A stretch of DNA of 64,000 bases from Palsa-601 sp963801185. GTDB taxonomy: Bacteria; Actinomycetota; Acidimicrobiia; Acidimicrobiales; Bog-793. The stretch lies in the NCBI GenBank assembly GCA_963801185.1, contig CAWDDW010000001.1, positions 868,001 to 932,000 of the forward strand, written 5' to 3'. This document shows positions 44,432-53,334 of this stretch, in pieces (positions within the stretch are counted from its first letter, which is position 1; each line of letters starts with the position of its first letter). The notes beneath the pieces are model-generated. The model was not told the DNA's origin. It saw nothing but the letters and a program-made list of their open reading frames with translations, and did no database searches. A program made the position numbers and the translations under genes.

Positions 44432-45840
44432 GCGAGCACGCGACGAGTGAGTTCCACCGGGCGTTCATCGAGGACGGCGAGATGTTGTTCGCCGCGCTCC
44501 GCCTGGACGGTACGTGCGCGTTCGCCAGCCCGTTCCTGCTCGAGCTGCTCGGGCGTCGGCCCGAAGAGGTCGTCGGCGGGAACGTCCTCGACTGGGTGCA
44601 CCCGCACGATCTCGATCGCGCCATCTACCAGCTCGGTGCCGCGGAGGACTCGTCTCCGGCACCCGGCCTCTCACGCTTCGAAGTGCTCCACGCCGACGGC
44701 ACGTACCGGCCTATCGAGATCATGGCGACCGCCCTCTCTATCGGCGACGAACAGATGCTGGGCCTCTACATCAGAAGTGGCAGCCACCAGGGCTTCATCA
44801 TCCAGCGGGTCCTGGAGATGCTGCTCGAGGGCACTCCCTGCGCCGAGGCTCTCGATCCTGTGTGCGACGTCGTGCAGTGGCAGCGTCTGGGTTCGCGCGT
44901 TGCTGTCAGCTGGTGCGACGACGTCGGCTTCCACCAGGTCGGGCGCCGCTTGCCCGAGTCCCTCGGAGGCGGCGATGGCGCGACGGGCACCCCGTGGCAG
45001 CGCAGCCGCGACGAGGAGGTCGAGATCCATGGCGACCTGAACGACCTCGACGACGCCCGTCGACGCGAAGCCGAGGCTCAGGGGATCGGGCAGTTCTGGA
45101 TCGTCTCTGTCGCCTGGTCCGGCAAGTACCCGCCAGCCACGATCACCGTATGGACGGTGATCGACGGGCCTTCGCCGATCGTCCACAGCTTCGGCGTCCA
45201 GGTGCTGACGAGCATCGTCGCGCTGACCCTGCGCTGGACAGAGCAAGTGCGTGAGCTCGGACTGGCGGCGAGGTCCGATGCGCTGACCGGTCTGGTCAAC
45301 CGACGGGGTTTCTACGATGCTCTTCAGGAGTCGGACCGTGGCGGTGCCGTGCTCTTCTGCGATCTCGATCGGTTCAAGCCAGTCAACGACGAGTTCGGGC
45401 ACGTCTTCGGCGACGACGTGCTGCGCCTCGTAGCGCGCCGGCTCCTGTCTTGCAGCCGCGAGGGTGACATCGTCGCTCGCATCGGCGGTGACGAGTTCGC
45501 CGTCCTCTGCTCGGCGGCCGGCGAGGACGAGGGAGTCGAGATCGCTGAGCGGATCAGAGCGGCGCTCGAGCAACCCTTCGAGGTCGGCGGCAATCGAGTC
45601 ACGATCGGCGTCAGCGTGGGCGTCGCCGCCGATGCCAAGGAAGTCAGCGACACCCTGCTCGGCGCCGCCGACCGGGCGCTCGGTGCTGCGAAGCTGGACG
45701 GCGGTGCAACCGTCCGGGTGGTCGACCGGCACAAGTCGGCCGAACGACAGCCGTCGGTCGAGCGACAGCCATCGGTCGAGCGACAGCCGTCGGTCGAGCG
45801 ACAGCCATCCGTGGAGCGACGGAAGAGCGAGCGACCGTAG
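44428..45840 (+). CDS. Diguanylate cyclase with PAS-like sensor domain
   Basis: 470 residues. A PAS-like domain at about 10-115 (LFAALRLDGTCAFASPFLLELLGRRPEEVVGGNVLDWVHPHD) is followed by a GAF-like region (130-265). The GGDEF domain is at 280-435: DALTGLVNRRGFYDAL, CDLDRFKPVNDEFGHVFGDDVL and RIGGDEFAVL with intact GGDEF at 353-357. An RxxD inhibitory site (Arg344, Asp347) is present, so product feedback is expected. It makes cyclic di-GMP in the cytosol; no membrane segment is seen. The C-terminus ends in four SVERQP-type repeats. No EAL domain is present. Confidence 0.88.
   Translation: MSEHATSEFHRAFIEDGEMLFAALRLDGTCAFASPFLLELLGRRPEEVVGGNVLDWVHPHDLDRAIYQLGAAEDSSPAPGLSRFEVLHADGTYRPIEIMATALSIGDEQMLGLYIRSGSHQGFIIQRVLEMLLEGTPCAEALDPVCDVVQWQRLGSRVAVSWCDDVGFHQVGRRLPESLGGGDGATGTPWQRSRDEEVEIHGDLNDLDDARRREAEAQGIGQFWIVSVAWSGKYPPATITVWTVIDGPSPIVHSFGVQVLTSIVALTLRWTEQVRELGLAARSDALTGLVNRRGFYDALQESDRGGAVLFCDLDRFKPVNDEFGHVFGDDVLRLVARRLLSCSREGDIVARIGGDEFAVLCSAAGEDEGVEIAERIRAALEQPFEVGGNRVTIGVSVGVAADAKEVSDTLLGAADRALGAAKLDGGATVRVVDRHKSAERQPSVERQPSVERQPSVERQPSVERRKSERP
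45745..45816 (+). repeat. 18-bp tandem repeat encoding RQPSVE units
   Basis: Four 18-base units at 45,745, 45,763, 45,781 and 45,799. Copies 1 and 3 are identical, and 2 and 4 differ from them by A for G at the same place, so the array is two copies of a 36-base super-unit, with copy 4 further diverged. It encodes a basic/acidic SVERQP tail on the GGDEF protein. Confidence 0.9.
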
Positions 45841-45847
45841 GCGGCGC

Positions 45848-47041
45848 TCAGCGCGCCGGCGCGCCCAAGGCAGCCCGCGCGGCAACGAAGGCAGACACTG
45901 CTCGCTCCAGGTCATCGCGGGTATGAGCCGCCGAGATCTGAACCCGGATGCGTGCCGTTCCCATCGGGACCACTGGATAGCTGAAGCCGATCACGTACAC
46001 GCCTTCGCGCAAGACGAGGTCTGCCATTGAAGTCGCCTCGGCGGCGTCGCCGATCATGATCGGGACAATCGGGTGGTCCCCTGGCAGGACGTCGAAGCCG
46101 GCGGCGTCGATCTGCTCCCTGAACCAAGTCGTGTTGGCGAACAGCCGGGAGCGCGCCGCGTCGCTCTCTTCGAGCATGTCCAGCACCACGAGGGACGCCG
46201 CCGCGATCGCCGGCGCGAGGGAGTTCGAGAAGAGGTACGGGCGGGAGCGCTGGCGCAGGAGATCGATGACCTCGCGCCGTCCGCTCACGTAGCCGCCGCT
46301 CGCTCCCCCGAGCGCCTTGCCAAGAGTCCCTGTGACGATGTCGACTCGGTCCGTGACCCCATGGAAGTCGGGTGTCCCCCGCCCTCTCGGCCCGACGAAA
46401 CCGACCGCGTGCGAGTCGTCGACCATGACCATGGCCCCGTGCCGGTCAGCGAGGTCACAGATGCCGTCCAAGGGCGAGACATAGCCGTCCATCGAGAAGA
46501 CCCCGTCGGTGGCAATCAGGCACCGGCGAGAGTCGGACGACGCCTCGAGCTGCTTCTCGAGGTCGTCGAGGTCGCGATTCCTGTACCGCCGCCGGTGCGC
46601 ACTGCTCAAACGAATGCCGTCGATGATGGACGCGTGGTTGAGCTCGTCGCTGATGACGGAGTCGCGCTCGTCGAGAATCGTCGCGAAGAGCCCTCCGTTG
46701 GCGTCGAAACACGACCCGTACAAGAGCGAGTCCTCCGTCCCGAGGAACTCGCTGAGCCGTCGCTCGAGCTGCTTGTGTATCTCCTGGGTACCGCAGATGA
46801 AGCGCACGCTTGCCATCCCGTAGCCCCAGCGGTCCAGCGCCTCCTTGGCCGCCGCCACGACCCGTGGGTCATCGGCCAGGCCGAGGTAGTTGTTGGCGCA
46901 CATGTTGAGGACCTCGCCGCTGCCTTCCACCGCGATCGCCGCCCGTTGGGCAGTGGTGATGACCCTCTCTGCCTTGAACAGGCCGCTCGAGCGGATCTCC
47001 TCGAGCTCCGCAGCCAATTCGTCCCGCACTGTCGTGAACAC
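45848..47041 (-). CDS. kbl: Glycine C-acetyltransferase (2-amino-3-ketobutyrate CoA ligase)
   Basis: PLP enzyme of the alpha-oxoamine synthase family that splits 2-amino-3-ketobutyrate with CoA into glycine and acetyl-CoA. Key regions: MCANNYLGLADDPRV, YGSCFDANGGLFATIL, DELNHASIIDGIRL, VDDSHAVGFVG, and the PLP lysine in TGTLGKALGGASGGYVSG. The start GTG 47,041 gives 397 residues, the E. coli length, lies 20 bases after the tdh stop and has GGGAGG nine bases upstream. Tdh and Kbl act in sequence from threonine to glycine. Paralogues making aminolevulinate or 7-keto-8-aminopelargonate share the fold; the tdh neighbour decides the call. Confidence 0.93.
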   Translation of the reverse strand: MFTTVRDELAAELEEIRSSGLFKAERVITTAQRAAIAVEGSGEVLNMCANNYLGLADDPRVVAAAKEALDRWGYGMASVRFICGTQEIHKQLERRLSEFLGTEDSLLYGSCFDANGGLFATILDERDSVISDELNHASIIDGIRLSSAHRRRYRNRDLDDLEKQLEASSDSRRCLIATDGVFSMDGYVSPLDGICDLADRHGAMVMVDDSHAVGFVGPRGRGTPDFHGVTDRVDIVTGTLGKALGGASGGYVSGRREVIDLLRQRSRPYLFSNSLAPAIAAASLVVLDMLEESDAARSRLFANTTWFREQIDAAGFDVLPGDHPIVPIMIGDAAEATSMADLVLREGVYVIGFSYPVVPMGTARIRVQISAAHTRDDLERAVSAFVAARAALGAPAR

Positions 47042-47060
47042 TTCCTCGGACCTCCCAGGC

Positions 47061-48094
47061 TCAGGGGTCGCTCCAGGTGAGGACGACCTTGCCGCAGCGG
47101 CCATCTCGCACCACTGCGAACGCCTCTTCGAAGTCGGCAGCTTCGAAGCGATGCGTGATCACCGGCGAGATGTCGACACCAGACTGCACCAACACGGACA
47201 TCTCGTACCAGGTCTCGAACATCTGCCGACCGTAGATGCCCTTGATCGTCGTCATGTTCATGACGACGTGCGCCCAATCGACGCCGAACTGCTCGGTCGG
47301 CAGGCCGAGCATGGCGACCTTGCCGCCGTGCGTGAGCTTGGAAAGCATCTCCCGTAAGGCGGAGGCACGGCCGGACATCTCGAAGCCGACGTCGAATCCC
47401 TCTTTCATCCCAAGCTCTGCCATTGCGTCGGCAATCGTGGCGCTCGACGAGTCGAGGGCGAGAGTGACGCCCACTTTGCGGGCGAGCTCGAGCCGATACT
47501 CGGAAATGTCGGTCATGACGACATATCGGGCGCCAGCGTGGCGAGCCACTATCGCCGCCATGAGCCCGATCGGTCCGGCACCTGTGATGAGTACGTCCTC
47601 GCCCAGAACCGGGAAGGTGAGAGCGGTGTGAACAGCGTTGCCGAAAGGGTCGAAGATCGCTGCGACGTCGAGGTCAATCCCGGCCGGGTGCCTCCAGACG
47701 TTCGTAGCCGGCATGGCAATGGAGCTCTGCGAAAGCACCGGGATGGTTGACCCCGATGGCACGGGTCCACGCGCATTGCACACGGCGTCCGGCCATGCAG
47801 TTCCGACATCGGCCGCAGACAAGGTGGCCTTCCCCGCTGACGATGTCGCCCAGCTCGAAGATCTGAGACGTCGGCACCGAGCTCGACCACGTGCCCGACG
47901 AACTCGTGACCCACTACCAGGGGGATCGGGACGTTCTCCTGCGCCCAGGGATCCCACGAGTAGATATGCAGATCGGTGCCACAGATTCCGGTCCGCAGGA
48001 TCTTGACGAGCACGTCGTCACGACCGAAGGATGGATCGTTCACGTCCTCCATCCAGAGTCCGGGCGCGGCACGCGACTTGACGAGGGCCCTCAC
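47061..48094 (-). CDS. tdh: L-threonine 3-dehydrogenase (two frameshifts)
   Basis: Zinc medium-chain dehydrogenase that oxidises threonine to 2-amino-3-ketobutyrate. Three frames are needed. VRALVKSRAAPGLWMEDVNDP...ILRTGICGTDLHIYSWD...VGHEFVGHVVELGADVSDLRAG is followed by GDIVSGEGHLVCGRCRNCMAGRRVQC...GVNHPGAFAEL, then IAMPATNVWRHPAGIDLDVAAIFDPFGNAVHTAL to the end. Removing one G of GGG near 47,850 and one C near 47,721 (minus-strand sense) gives 343 residues, close to the 341 of E. coli. The catalytic-zinc Cys, His-Glu pair (GHEFVGH) and the four structural-zinc cysteines are intact, as is the NAD loop GAGPIGLMAA. GTG 48,094 is the start. kbl follows 20 bases on. Confidence 0.9.
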
Positions 48095-48134
48095 GGGCGG
48101 GCACCCGGGCTCACTGCCAGAAGCTGGCGGTCGC

Positions 48135-48938
48135 TCACGACACTGGCTCAACGCCGAATTCGTTGAGTAGCGCCTGGGAGTACGTGACCCGTCCCGTGAG
48201 CACGAGAGGGTCGCCCGTGCACAGCACGAGCGCTGCCTCGGCCATGAAGCCGACCGGCTCGTGGCGCTCGACCGGGACCCGCTTGTCGAGCTGATGGTGA
48301 ACCACGCCGGGGGTGACGACGAGCCCGGTAGGCGACAGTACGTTGACGGCGATGCCGTCGGGATAAAGCTCCGAGGCGAGCCCGGTCGTGAACCGCTCGA
48401 GCGCCGCCTTGCACATCCCGTAGACCGTGCCCCCGCCTGCTGGCGGATAAGGCGGTCCCTTGGGATGAATGGCCGCAGGCGAGGAGACGTTGAGGATCCA
48501 ACCGGCGCCCGCCGCACGCATCTCGGGGATGACGAGCTGCGCGAGATGGAATGGCCCGAGCACTTGGACGTCGAACATCAACTGATAGCGGTGGAGATCG
48601 AAGTCGGCGACGGGCACGAAGTAAGTGACGGCAGCGTTGTTGACGAGGATGTCGACCGGGCCGAGCTCGTCGTGGACGGTCTGGACCACCCGCCCGCGGT
48701 CCTCGGCACGCGCCAGGTCAGCGGCGATCGCGATCGCGATCCCGCCGGTGTCGCTGATCGCTCGCACGGTGCTGTTGATGCTCCCGGCGAGAGGGTGGTC
48801 CCCGTCTTCGACCGTCCGGGCGGTCACACCGACAGCCGCACCCTCGGCAGCGAAGCGGCGGGCAATCGCCTCACCTATCCCCCTGCTGGCACCGGTGACG
48901 AGTGCGACCTTGCCGGACAAGGACTGCTGAGGTTCCAT
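48135..48938 (-). CDS. Short-chain dehydrogenase/reductase
   Basis: Classical SDR of 267 residues. The NADP loop is GASRGIGEAIARRF and the structural NNAA is DILVNNAAVTYFVPV. The catalytic Ser is in LNVSSPAAI, and Tyr/Lys are in YGMCKAALERF. The start ATG 48,938 is eight bases after GAGGAGG; an ATG 33 bases upstream is in frame. It lies 40 bases before tdh on the same strand. Substrate is not evident; a nearby threonine-degradation role is possible but unsupported. Confidence 0.88.
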   Translation of the reverse strand: MEPQQSLSGKVALVTGASRGIGEAIARRFAAEGAAVGVTARTVEDGDHPLAGSINSTVRAISDTGGIAIAIAADLARAEDRGRVVQTVHDELGPVDILVNNAAVTYFVPVADFDLHRYQLMFDVQVLGPFHLAQLVIPEMRAAGAGWILNVSSPAAIHPKGPPYPPAGGGTVYGMCKAALERFTTGLASELYPDGIAVNVLSPTGLVVTPGVVHHQLDKRVPVERHEPVGFMAEAALVLCTGDPLVLTGRVTYSQALLNEFGVEPVS

Positions 48939-49040
48939 GGCTCTTGCCTCCTCGGCCGTGACGCCTATCAAAGGGGCGCTCGCACCCCGTCATCGAACGC
49001 TATCCCGTTGGGCGCGAGACGAGGTCGAGGGTCGAGGGCG

Positions 49041-49046
49041 TAGCAT
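49041..49046 (+). promoter_or_regulatory. -10 box before a 24-aa ORF
   Basis: TAGCAT lies eight bases before ATG 49,055, the leaderless spacing seen elsewhere in the window. Confidence 0.35.
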
Positions 49047-49054
49047 CCGCGGAC

Positions 49055-49129
49055 ATGGGGTTTCTCTTGAAAAAGCTCATTCGGCTCTTCCGCACCAAGC
49101 GGCTCCAGCGACAGCGTGGCCCGCGCTAG
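49055..49129 (+). CDS. Possible 24-aa cationic amphipathic peptide
   Basis: Peptide MGFLLKKLIRLFRTKRLQRQ followed by RGPR. The first 12 residues form an amphipathic helix with Leu/Ile/Phe on one face and Lys/Arg on the other, and the tail is basic. A TANNNT box eight bases upstream suggests a leaderless message. It fills an otherwise empty gap between two divergent units. Such short membrane-active peptides occur as regulators or toxins, but nothing else supports a function. Confidence 0.35.
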   Translation: MGFLLKKLIRLFRTKRLQRQRGPR

Positions 49130-49144
49130 GCGCTGGGCGACTTC

Positions 49145-50605
49145 TCAGGTGCTCGTCTCGTCTCCCGACAGGGCCAGCGTCTGCGAGGCAGTCGCGGTGT
49201 TGTCGAAGAGCGAGAAGGTCGCGAAGTAGTCGACGTTCTCGACCTGCGGTGTGAACGACACTGTGAAGGTGCAGCTCTGACTGGGGGCCAGCTCGGCTCC
49301 TTCGTACGCACAGGAATCGTCGGCCCAGGTGAAGTCGGGGACGTTCTGCCCATAGACGCCCGTCGGGCCGTTGAAGATCAGGAAGACGTTCGAGCTGGTG
49401 TTCGTGACGGTGACGTTGACAGACGCGCCGCCGGAGGTGTCGCCGAAGGGGATCGTCGTGATCGGGGTACCCGGCGGCTCGTCAAGGGTGAGCGTCGCGA
49501 ACTCACCCGTCCCGCTCTCGGGGATCGTGAGGACACCCCCCGAGACGTTCGCGTTCACGTCGATCTGGGCGCTGCGGGGCCCCGAACCGGTCGGCACGAA
49601 ATCGACTGTGAACTGACACGAGTTGCCAGGGTCGATGACGACGGGCCCGTCGGCCTGGCAGTTGCCGGCGTATGCACCGAAGTCGGCAGAGTTCGGACCA
49701 CTGACGCCGATCGATGCGATCCGCAACGGAACCGTCGCCGAAGCGTCAGTGACCGTGATGTACAACGGGCTGGTTGAGGTGTCTACGCCTTCGTCCCCGA
49801 AGTTGATGGTGCCACCGTGGTAGAAGGAGGACGAGGCGCTGATCGAGATCTCGGAGAAGACGCCGGTCCCCGAGACGGGCAGGAGCGCGTCGGTTCCGGT
49901 GGTCCCCCAGCTCTGGTCCAAGAGCTCGAACGTGGCCACTCGCTTCCCCGAGCTCGTAGGGATGAAGTCGACGGCGAACGAACACCCGCCGGTCGGCGAC
50001 AGCACGACGCCCTGGCAGTCGTTGCTGACGAGACCGAAGTCGTAGGCATTCGATCCGAGAATGGTGAAGGTGCCGAGGTCCTGCGGCGCGCTGCTGTTGT
50101 TCGTGACCTGCACCTCGACGTTCGGGCTGCTTACTCCGACGCCGACCTTCCCGAAGCCGAGGCTCGTAACCCCGAAGGTGATCGGAGGTGGAGCCGCGCC
50201 TTCTCTGATGACGGCGTTCGAAGCCTTGACGGTGCCTTCAGAGTTCTTCACCGAGAGGGAGAAGGTGTAGGTGCGGGAGGAGGAGGTCGTGTCCTTCTTG
50301 ATCGTGAACGGCTTCGAGAACGAGCCGGAGCTGCACGAGAAGTTCTTGTCGGGCAAGCCCGTGACGGACGGAGACACCGACAGCGTGCAGGTCTCGGCGT
50401 ACTTCAGCTTCGCCTTGAGGGTCACCGTCCCGCCTTTGTCGGACACCGTGGCAGGTGACGCCGTGAAGGACTCGACGAGGGGAAGCGAAGCATGTGGCAC
50501 TTGAGCACCGGCACCGGGGGCGAACCCCGCGTTGACCGCTAGCACCACCAACGGCGCCACCGCCAGCGCACCGAGCCTCCGCACAGTCCAGCTATGGCCA
50601 AGCAT
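49145..50605 (-). CDS. Secreted protein with choice-of-anchor-D-type Ig repeats
   Basis: About 486 residues from ATG 50,605 (GGGGG four bases upstream). The signal peptide is RRLGALAVAPLVVLAVNAGFAPGAGA. The mature protein is a string of beta-sandwich domains. An Ig-like domain with a Cys pair (CTLSVSPSVTGLPDKNFSC) comes first. Three units of the choice-of-anchor-D/ASPM-SPD-2 type follow, each with LGFGKVGVG or INFGDEGV, EVQVTNNSS, a DFG motif, and C...L.P...C.F.VDFIPT. The last residues (LALSGDETST) end without a sortase motif or membrane anchor. Probably an extracellular or surface structural protein. Confidence 0.78.
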   Translation of the reverse strand: MLGHSWTVRRLGALAVAPLVVLAVNAGFAPGAGAQVPHASLPLVESFTASPATVSDKGGTVTLKAKLKYAETCTLSVSPSVTGLPDKNFSCSSGSFSKPFTIKKDTTSSSRTYTFSLSVKNSEGTVKASNAVIREGAAPPPITFGVTSLGFGKVGVGVSSPNVEVQVTNNSSAPQDLGTFTILGSNAYDFGLVSNDCQGVVLSPTGGCSFAVDFIPTSSGKRVATFELLDQSWGTTGTDALLPVSGTGVFSEISISASSSFYHGGTINFGDEGVDTSTSPLYITVTDASATVPLRIASIGVSGPNSADFGAYAGNCQADGPVVIDPGNSCQFTVDFVPTGSGPRSAQIDVNANVSGGVLTIPESGTGEFATLTLDEPPGTPITTIPFGDTSGGASVNVTVTNTSSNVFLIFNGPTGVYGQNVPDFTWADDSCAYEGAELAPSQSCTFTVSFTPQVENVDYFATFSLFDNTATASQTLALSGDETST

Positions 50606-50672
50606 GCTGCCCCCTAGGAACACAGGCCGGTGCTGCCCCCGGCATCGCTGAGAACTCTACTCGCGTCGCCGC

Positions 50673-51799
50673 TCAGGCCACTGCCGCGGCGGCGGCGAGC
50701 ACCACCGAGAACCCACGGATGTCGCCTACCAGTCCCGACTCCATGCGGTTCATCACATAGGCGACAGTGAGTCGCTTGTCGAGATCGATCACGATGATCG
50801 AACCTCCCCAACCACCCCAGAAGCAGGTACGCGGCCCGATCGGCAGAGCTCACCCGACAGCCCGAAACCCATGCCGAAGCGCAAAGGGACGCCGAGCACG
50901 AGGTCGGTGCCGTTCGACTGCTCTTCGAACACGGCCTCACATCCGGCTGCAGAGAGCAACCGCACGCCGCGAGCCTCTCCCCCGCACGCCAGCACGGAGT
51001 GGACCGCCGCCACCGATCGCGCGTTCCCATGGCCACCGGCGGCGGGGATCTCGGCTCTTCGCCAGGGGATCGACCACGATGCGGTGGCATCGAGCATTGG
51101 ATTCCTGAACGTTCGCAACGCGATGCTGTCAGGCTCCATGTCGGCCTCGGTCGGCATACCCTCGGGAGGGATCACGCGCGCCACCCTCGAGTCGGCCTCA
51201 GGTGGCGTCCCGATGAAGAAGTCAGCTCCGAGCGGTCCCGCCACCTGTTCGGCGAAGAAACTACCGACACTGCCCCCGCTCACCCGTCGGACGACCTCTC
51301 CGACGAGGTAGCCCTGCGTCACAGCGTGATAGCCGGACGCCGAACCTGGTTCCCACCACGGCTCCTGCGCGGCAAGCAGGCCGGTCGCCTTCTCCCAGTC
51401 GTAGAGATCCTCGAGCTCGATCGACTCGGACCAACCTGACAGACCGGCCGTGTGGGACATCAAGTGACGTACTTCGACTCCCTCCTTGCCCGCCGCCGCG
51501 AACTCGGGCCAGTACTTGGCTACAGGCGCATGGAAGTCGAGCTCGCCCCGGTCGGCGAGGATGAGCGCGCACAGTGCCGTCATGGTCTTCGTCGTGGACC
51601 AGACGTTGACGATCGTGTCCTCCTGCCACGGCTCGGACTTCTCCGCGTCGGCGTACCCGCCCCACAAGTCGACCACCGGTTCGCCGTCGAGGTAGACCGC
51701 AACGGACGCCCCGACGTCCAGGCCCCGCTCGAAGTTCGACTCGAATGCCTGCCGAACCCCCTCGAAACGCTCGTCACACGTGCCGAACACCTCAGCCAT
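50673..51799 (-). CDS. Serine beta-lactamase-like hydrolase, class C/EstB type (frameshifted)
   Basis: 375 residues after repair. SxxK is STTK in NVWSTTKTMTALCALIL. The Tyr motif is YHAVTQGYL, and GHGNARSVAAVH is a typical class C esterase loop. The C-terminal part after GFGLSGEL switches frame near 50,845. With one base restored it continues PIGPRTCFWGGWGGSIIVIDLDKRLTVAYVMNRM, containing the third motif (GGWGGS), and ends at TGA 50,673. The ATG 51,799 follows GGAGG by nine bases. No signal peptide is seen, so it is more likely a cytosolic esterase than a resistance enzyme. Confidence 0.8.
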
Positions 51800-51863
51800 C
51801 ACTCACGTCCTCCGTCGGATCGAGCACCACTGTCGGGGTGCTCTGGCGCAAACTATAAGACGA

Positions 51864-52732
51864 TCAGGCGAGGCGCTCGTATGCCTCGTCGTCGTACGAG
51901 CCGTAAAAGGCGGTCAACTCGTCAACGAGTTGACCGAATGAGGCAGCTGCGTACAGAACAGGCTGGTAGTGGGTGATGTCGTATTCCGTCGAGCCCATCT
52001 CGGCGAAGTCGAGAGGACGGATCTCGGCCTGCTGGAAGACGTCGAGCTCGCCAAACGACGAAAGGATCCCCGCCCCGTATGCCTTAGGTTCCTCGTCCTC
52101 GAACACGACTCCGAACTCGAGGGTGAACCAGAAGACGCGCGACATGAAGGCAAGGGCATCGGCGGACTCGGTCCTCGTGACGGCCTTGCCCACTTCCTCG
52201 CAAATCGCTGCGAACCGCCAGTCCGCCAGCTGATTGGCATGCCCGATCACCTCGTGGATGATGTCCGGCTCGGGCGTGTAGAGGGGCACCGAGTGGTGCC
52301 GTAGGTACTGAGTCGAGGAGAAGCGCCGCCCGGCGAACGCCCCGTAGAACTCCCTCAATGGAGCCAAGCCGGCGACGGGCTGGTAGGTGAAGCCGGTCAA
52401 GGGGGTGAGCAGCTCGCTCACCTCGTCGAGCTGAGGCACGTATTCCGTCGGCAAGCCGAGTGCCGAACGCGCCTCGTTGAAGGCGTGGCACCCGTATCGA
52501 TCGTGTTTCGGCGCGAGCCTCGCGAGACGATGCTCCACACCTCGTGCTCGGTCTCGCTGTACACGACTCGAGGGATGGGCTGACCCGAGCGGTGCGACGC
52601 CGAGATCGACGCGATCTCGTCTCTCCGGCTCCGGTACGCCGGATCAGAGAATCCCGGGTGATCATCGTCGAGCTCGACCCGCAGCCCGTTCCCAGACCTG
52701 ATGACCGGCGAGTAGCCGCTAGCAGTCCCCAT
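51864..52732 (-). CDS. phhA: Phenylalanine 4-hydroxylase-type aromatic amino acid hydroxylase (frameshifted)
   Basis: Fe(II)/pterin-dependent hydroxylase. The N-terminus MGTASGYSPVIRSGNGL...LDDDHPGFSDPAYRSRRDEIA...PIPRVVYSETEHEVWSIV and the rest (LARLAPKHDRYGCHAFNEARSALGL...) are in different frames. A missing base near 52,520-52,535 explains this, giving 289 residues. Iron ligands are the two His in PDIIHEVIGHANQLAD and the Glu in FWFTLEFGVVFEDE. The start ATG 52,732 has GGAAGG five bases upstream. A divergent Lrp-type regulator lies 120 bases away behind a complex palindrome, fitting amino-acid-responsive control of Phe or Tyr catabolism. Confidence 0.85.
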
Positions 52733-52805
52733 CAGCGCCTTCCTATGACATCGTCTCGAAGTATGCCTCATATTCGGTGATCTGCCACTTATCCAGCCAT
52801 ATTCT

Positions 52806-52849
52806 GAGATGATTCGTTGTACAGAGGTGGATTTCTGTACGATCATCTC
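52806..52849 (+). promoter_or_regulatory. Nested palindrome and -10 box between phhA and the Lrp-type gene
   Basis: The inner arms GTACAGA (52,819) and TCTGTAC (52,834) and the outer arms GAGATGAT (52,806) and ATCATCTC (52,842) are all perfect complements, giving a 44-base nested dyad. It contains TTGTAC (52,817, -35-like) and TACGAT (52,838-52,843), the latter eight bases before the regulator's ATG. It is a likely Lrp-type binding site that also controls the regulator itself. Confidence 0.65.
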
Positions 52850-52851
52850 AT

Positions 52852-53334
52852 ATGGGACCCCCTCGAGGAACGCCGACAAGACGTCCTGCCCGAGCCGGCC
52901 TCGACGACGCCGACCGCCGGATCATCGAGCTTCTCCAAGAGGACGGGCGGCTCTCCGTCAACGACCTCGCGCAGCGCGTTGGCGTCTCACGTGCCAACGT
53001 GTATCAGCGACTGTCGAGGCTCCGCTCCGGCGGCGTAATCAAAGGCTTCACCGTTCGGACCGACCCACACCTGCTCGGCCTCGACGTGGCAGCCCTGATC
53101 ATCGTGAATGCCGACCAGAGATCTTGGCGCGAGTTGCTCGACCAAGTACAGGAGCTTCCGGGCGCCGAGTACGTGGCTCTGACGGCCGGTGGTTTCGACT
53201 TCGTCGTGCTCGTCCGGGTGCCGGACGTCGAGACGCTGCGCGACGTCGTGCTCGAGCGTCTGCAAGGCATGCCGGGCGTACGCTCCACCCAGACGATCTT
53301 CATCCTCGACGAGTACAACCGGCTCAGCCGGTGA
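52852..53334 (+). CDS. Lrp/AsnC-family transcriptional regulator
   Basis: 160 residues. The N-terminal winged helix-turn-helix is LDDADRRIIELLQEDGRLSVNDLAQRVGVSRANVYQRLSRLRSGGVIKGF. The C-terminal RAM domain has the amino-acid-binding alpha/beta pattern (AALIIVNADQRSWRELLDQVQELPGAEYVALTAGGFDFVVLVRVPD). A leaderless start at ATG 52,852 is suggested by TACGAT eight bases upstream. Divergent phhA makes phenylalanine or tyrosine a plausible effector. The last 11 bases overlap the stop of the facing lipoprotein gene. Confidence 0.9.
   Translation: MGPPRGTPTRRPARAGLDDADRRIIELLQEDGRLSVNDLAQRVGVSRANVYQRLSRLRSGGVIKGFTVRTDPHLLGLDVAALIIVNADQRSWRELLDQVQELPGAEYVALTAGGFDFVVLVRVPDVETLRDVVLERLQGMPGVRSTQTIFILDEYNRLSR

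Noticed and set aside
45745..45816. CRISPR-like array in the GGDEF gene
   Set aside because: 18-base units without spacers and in frame with the protein; a coding tandem repeat.
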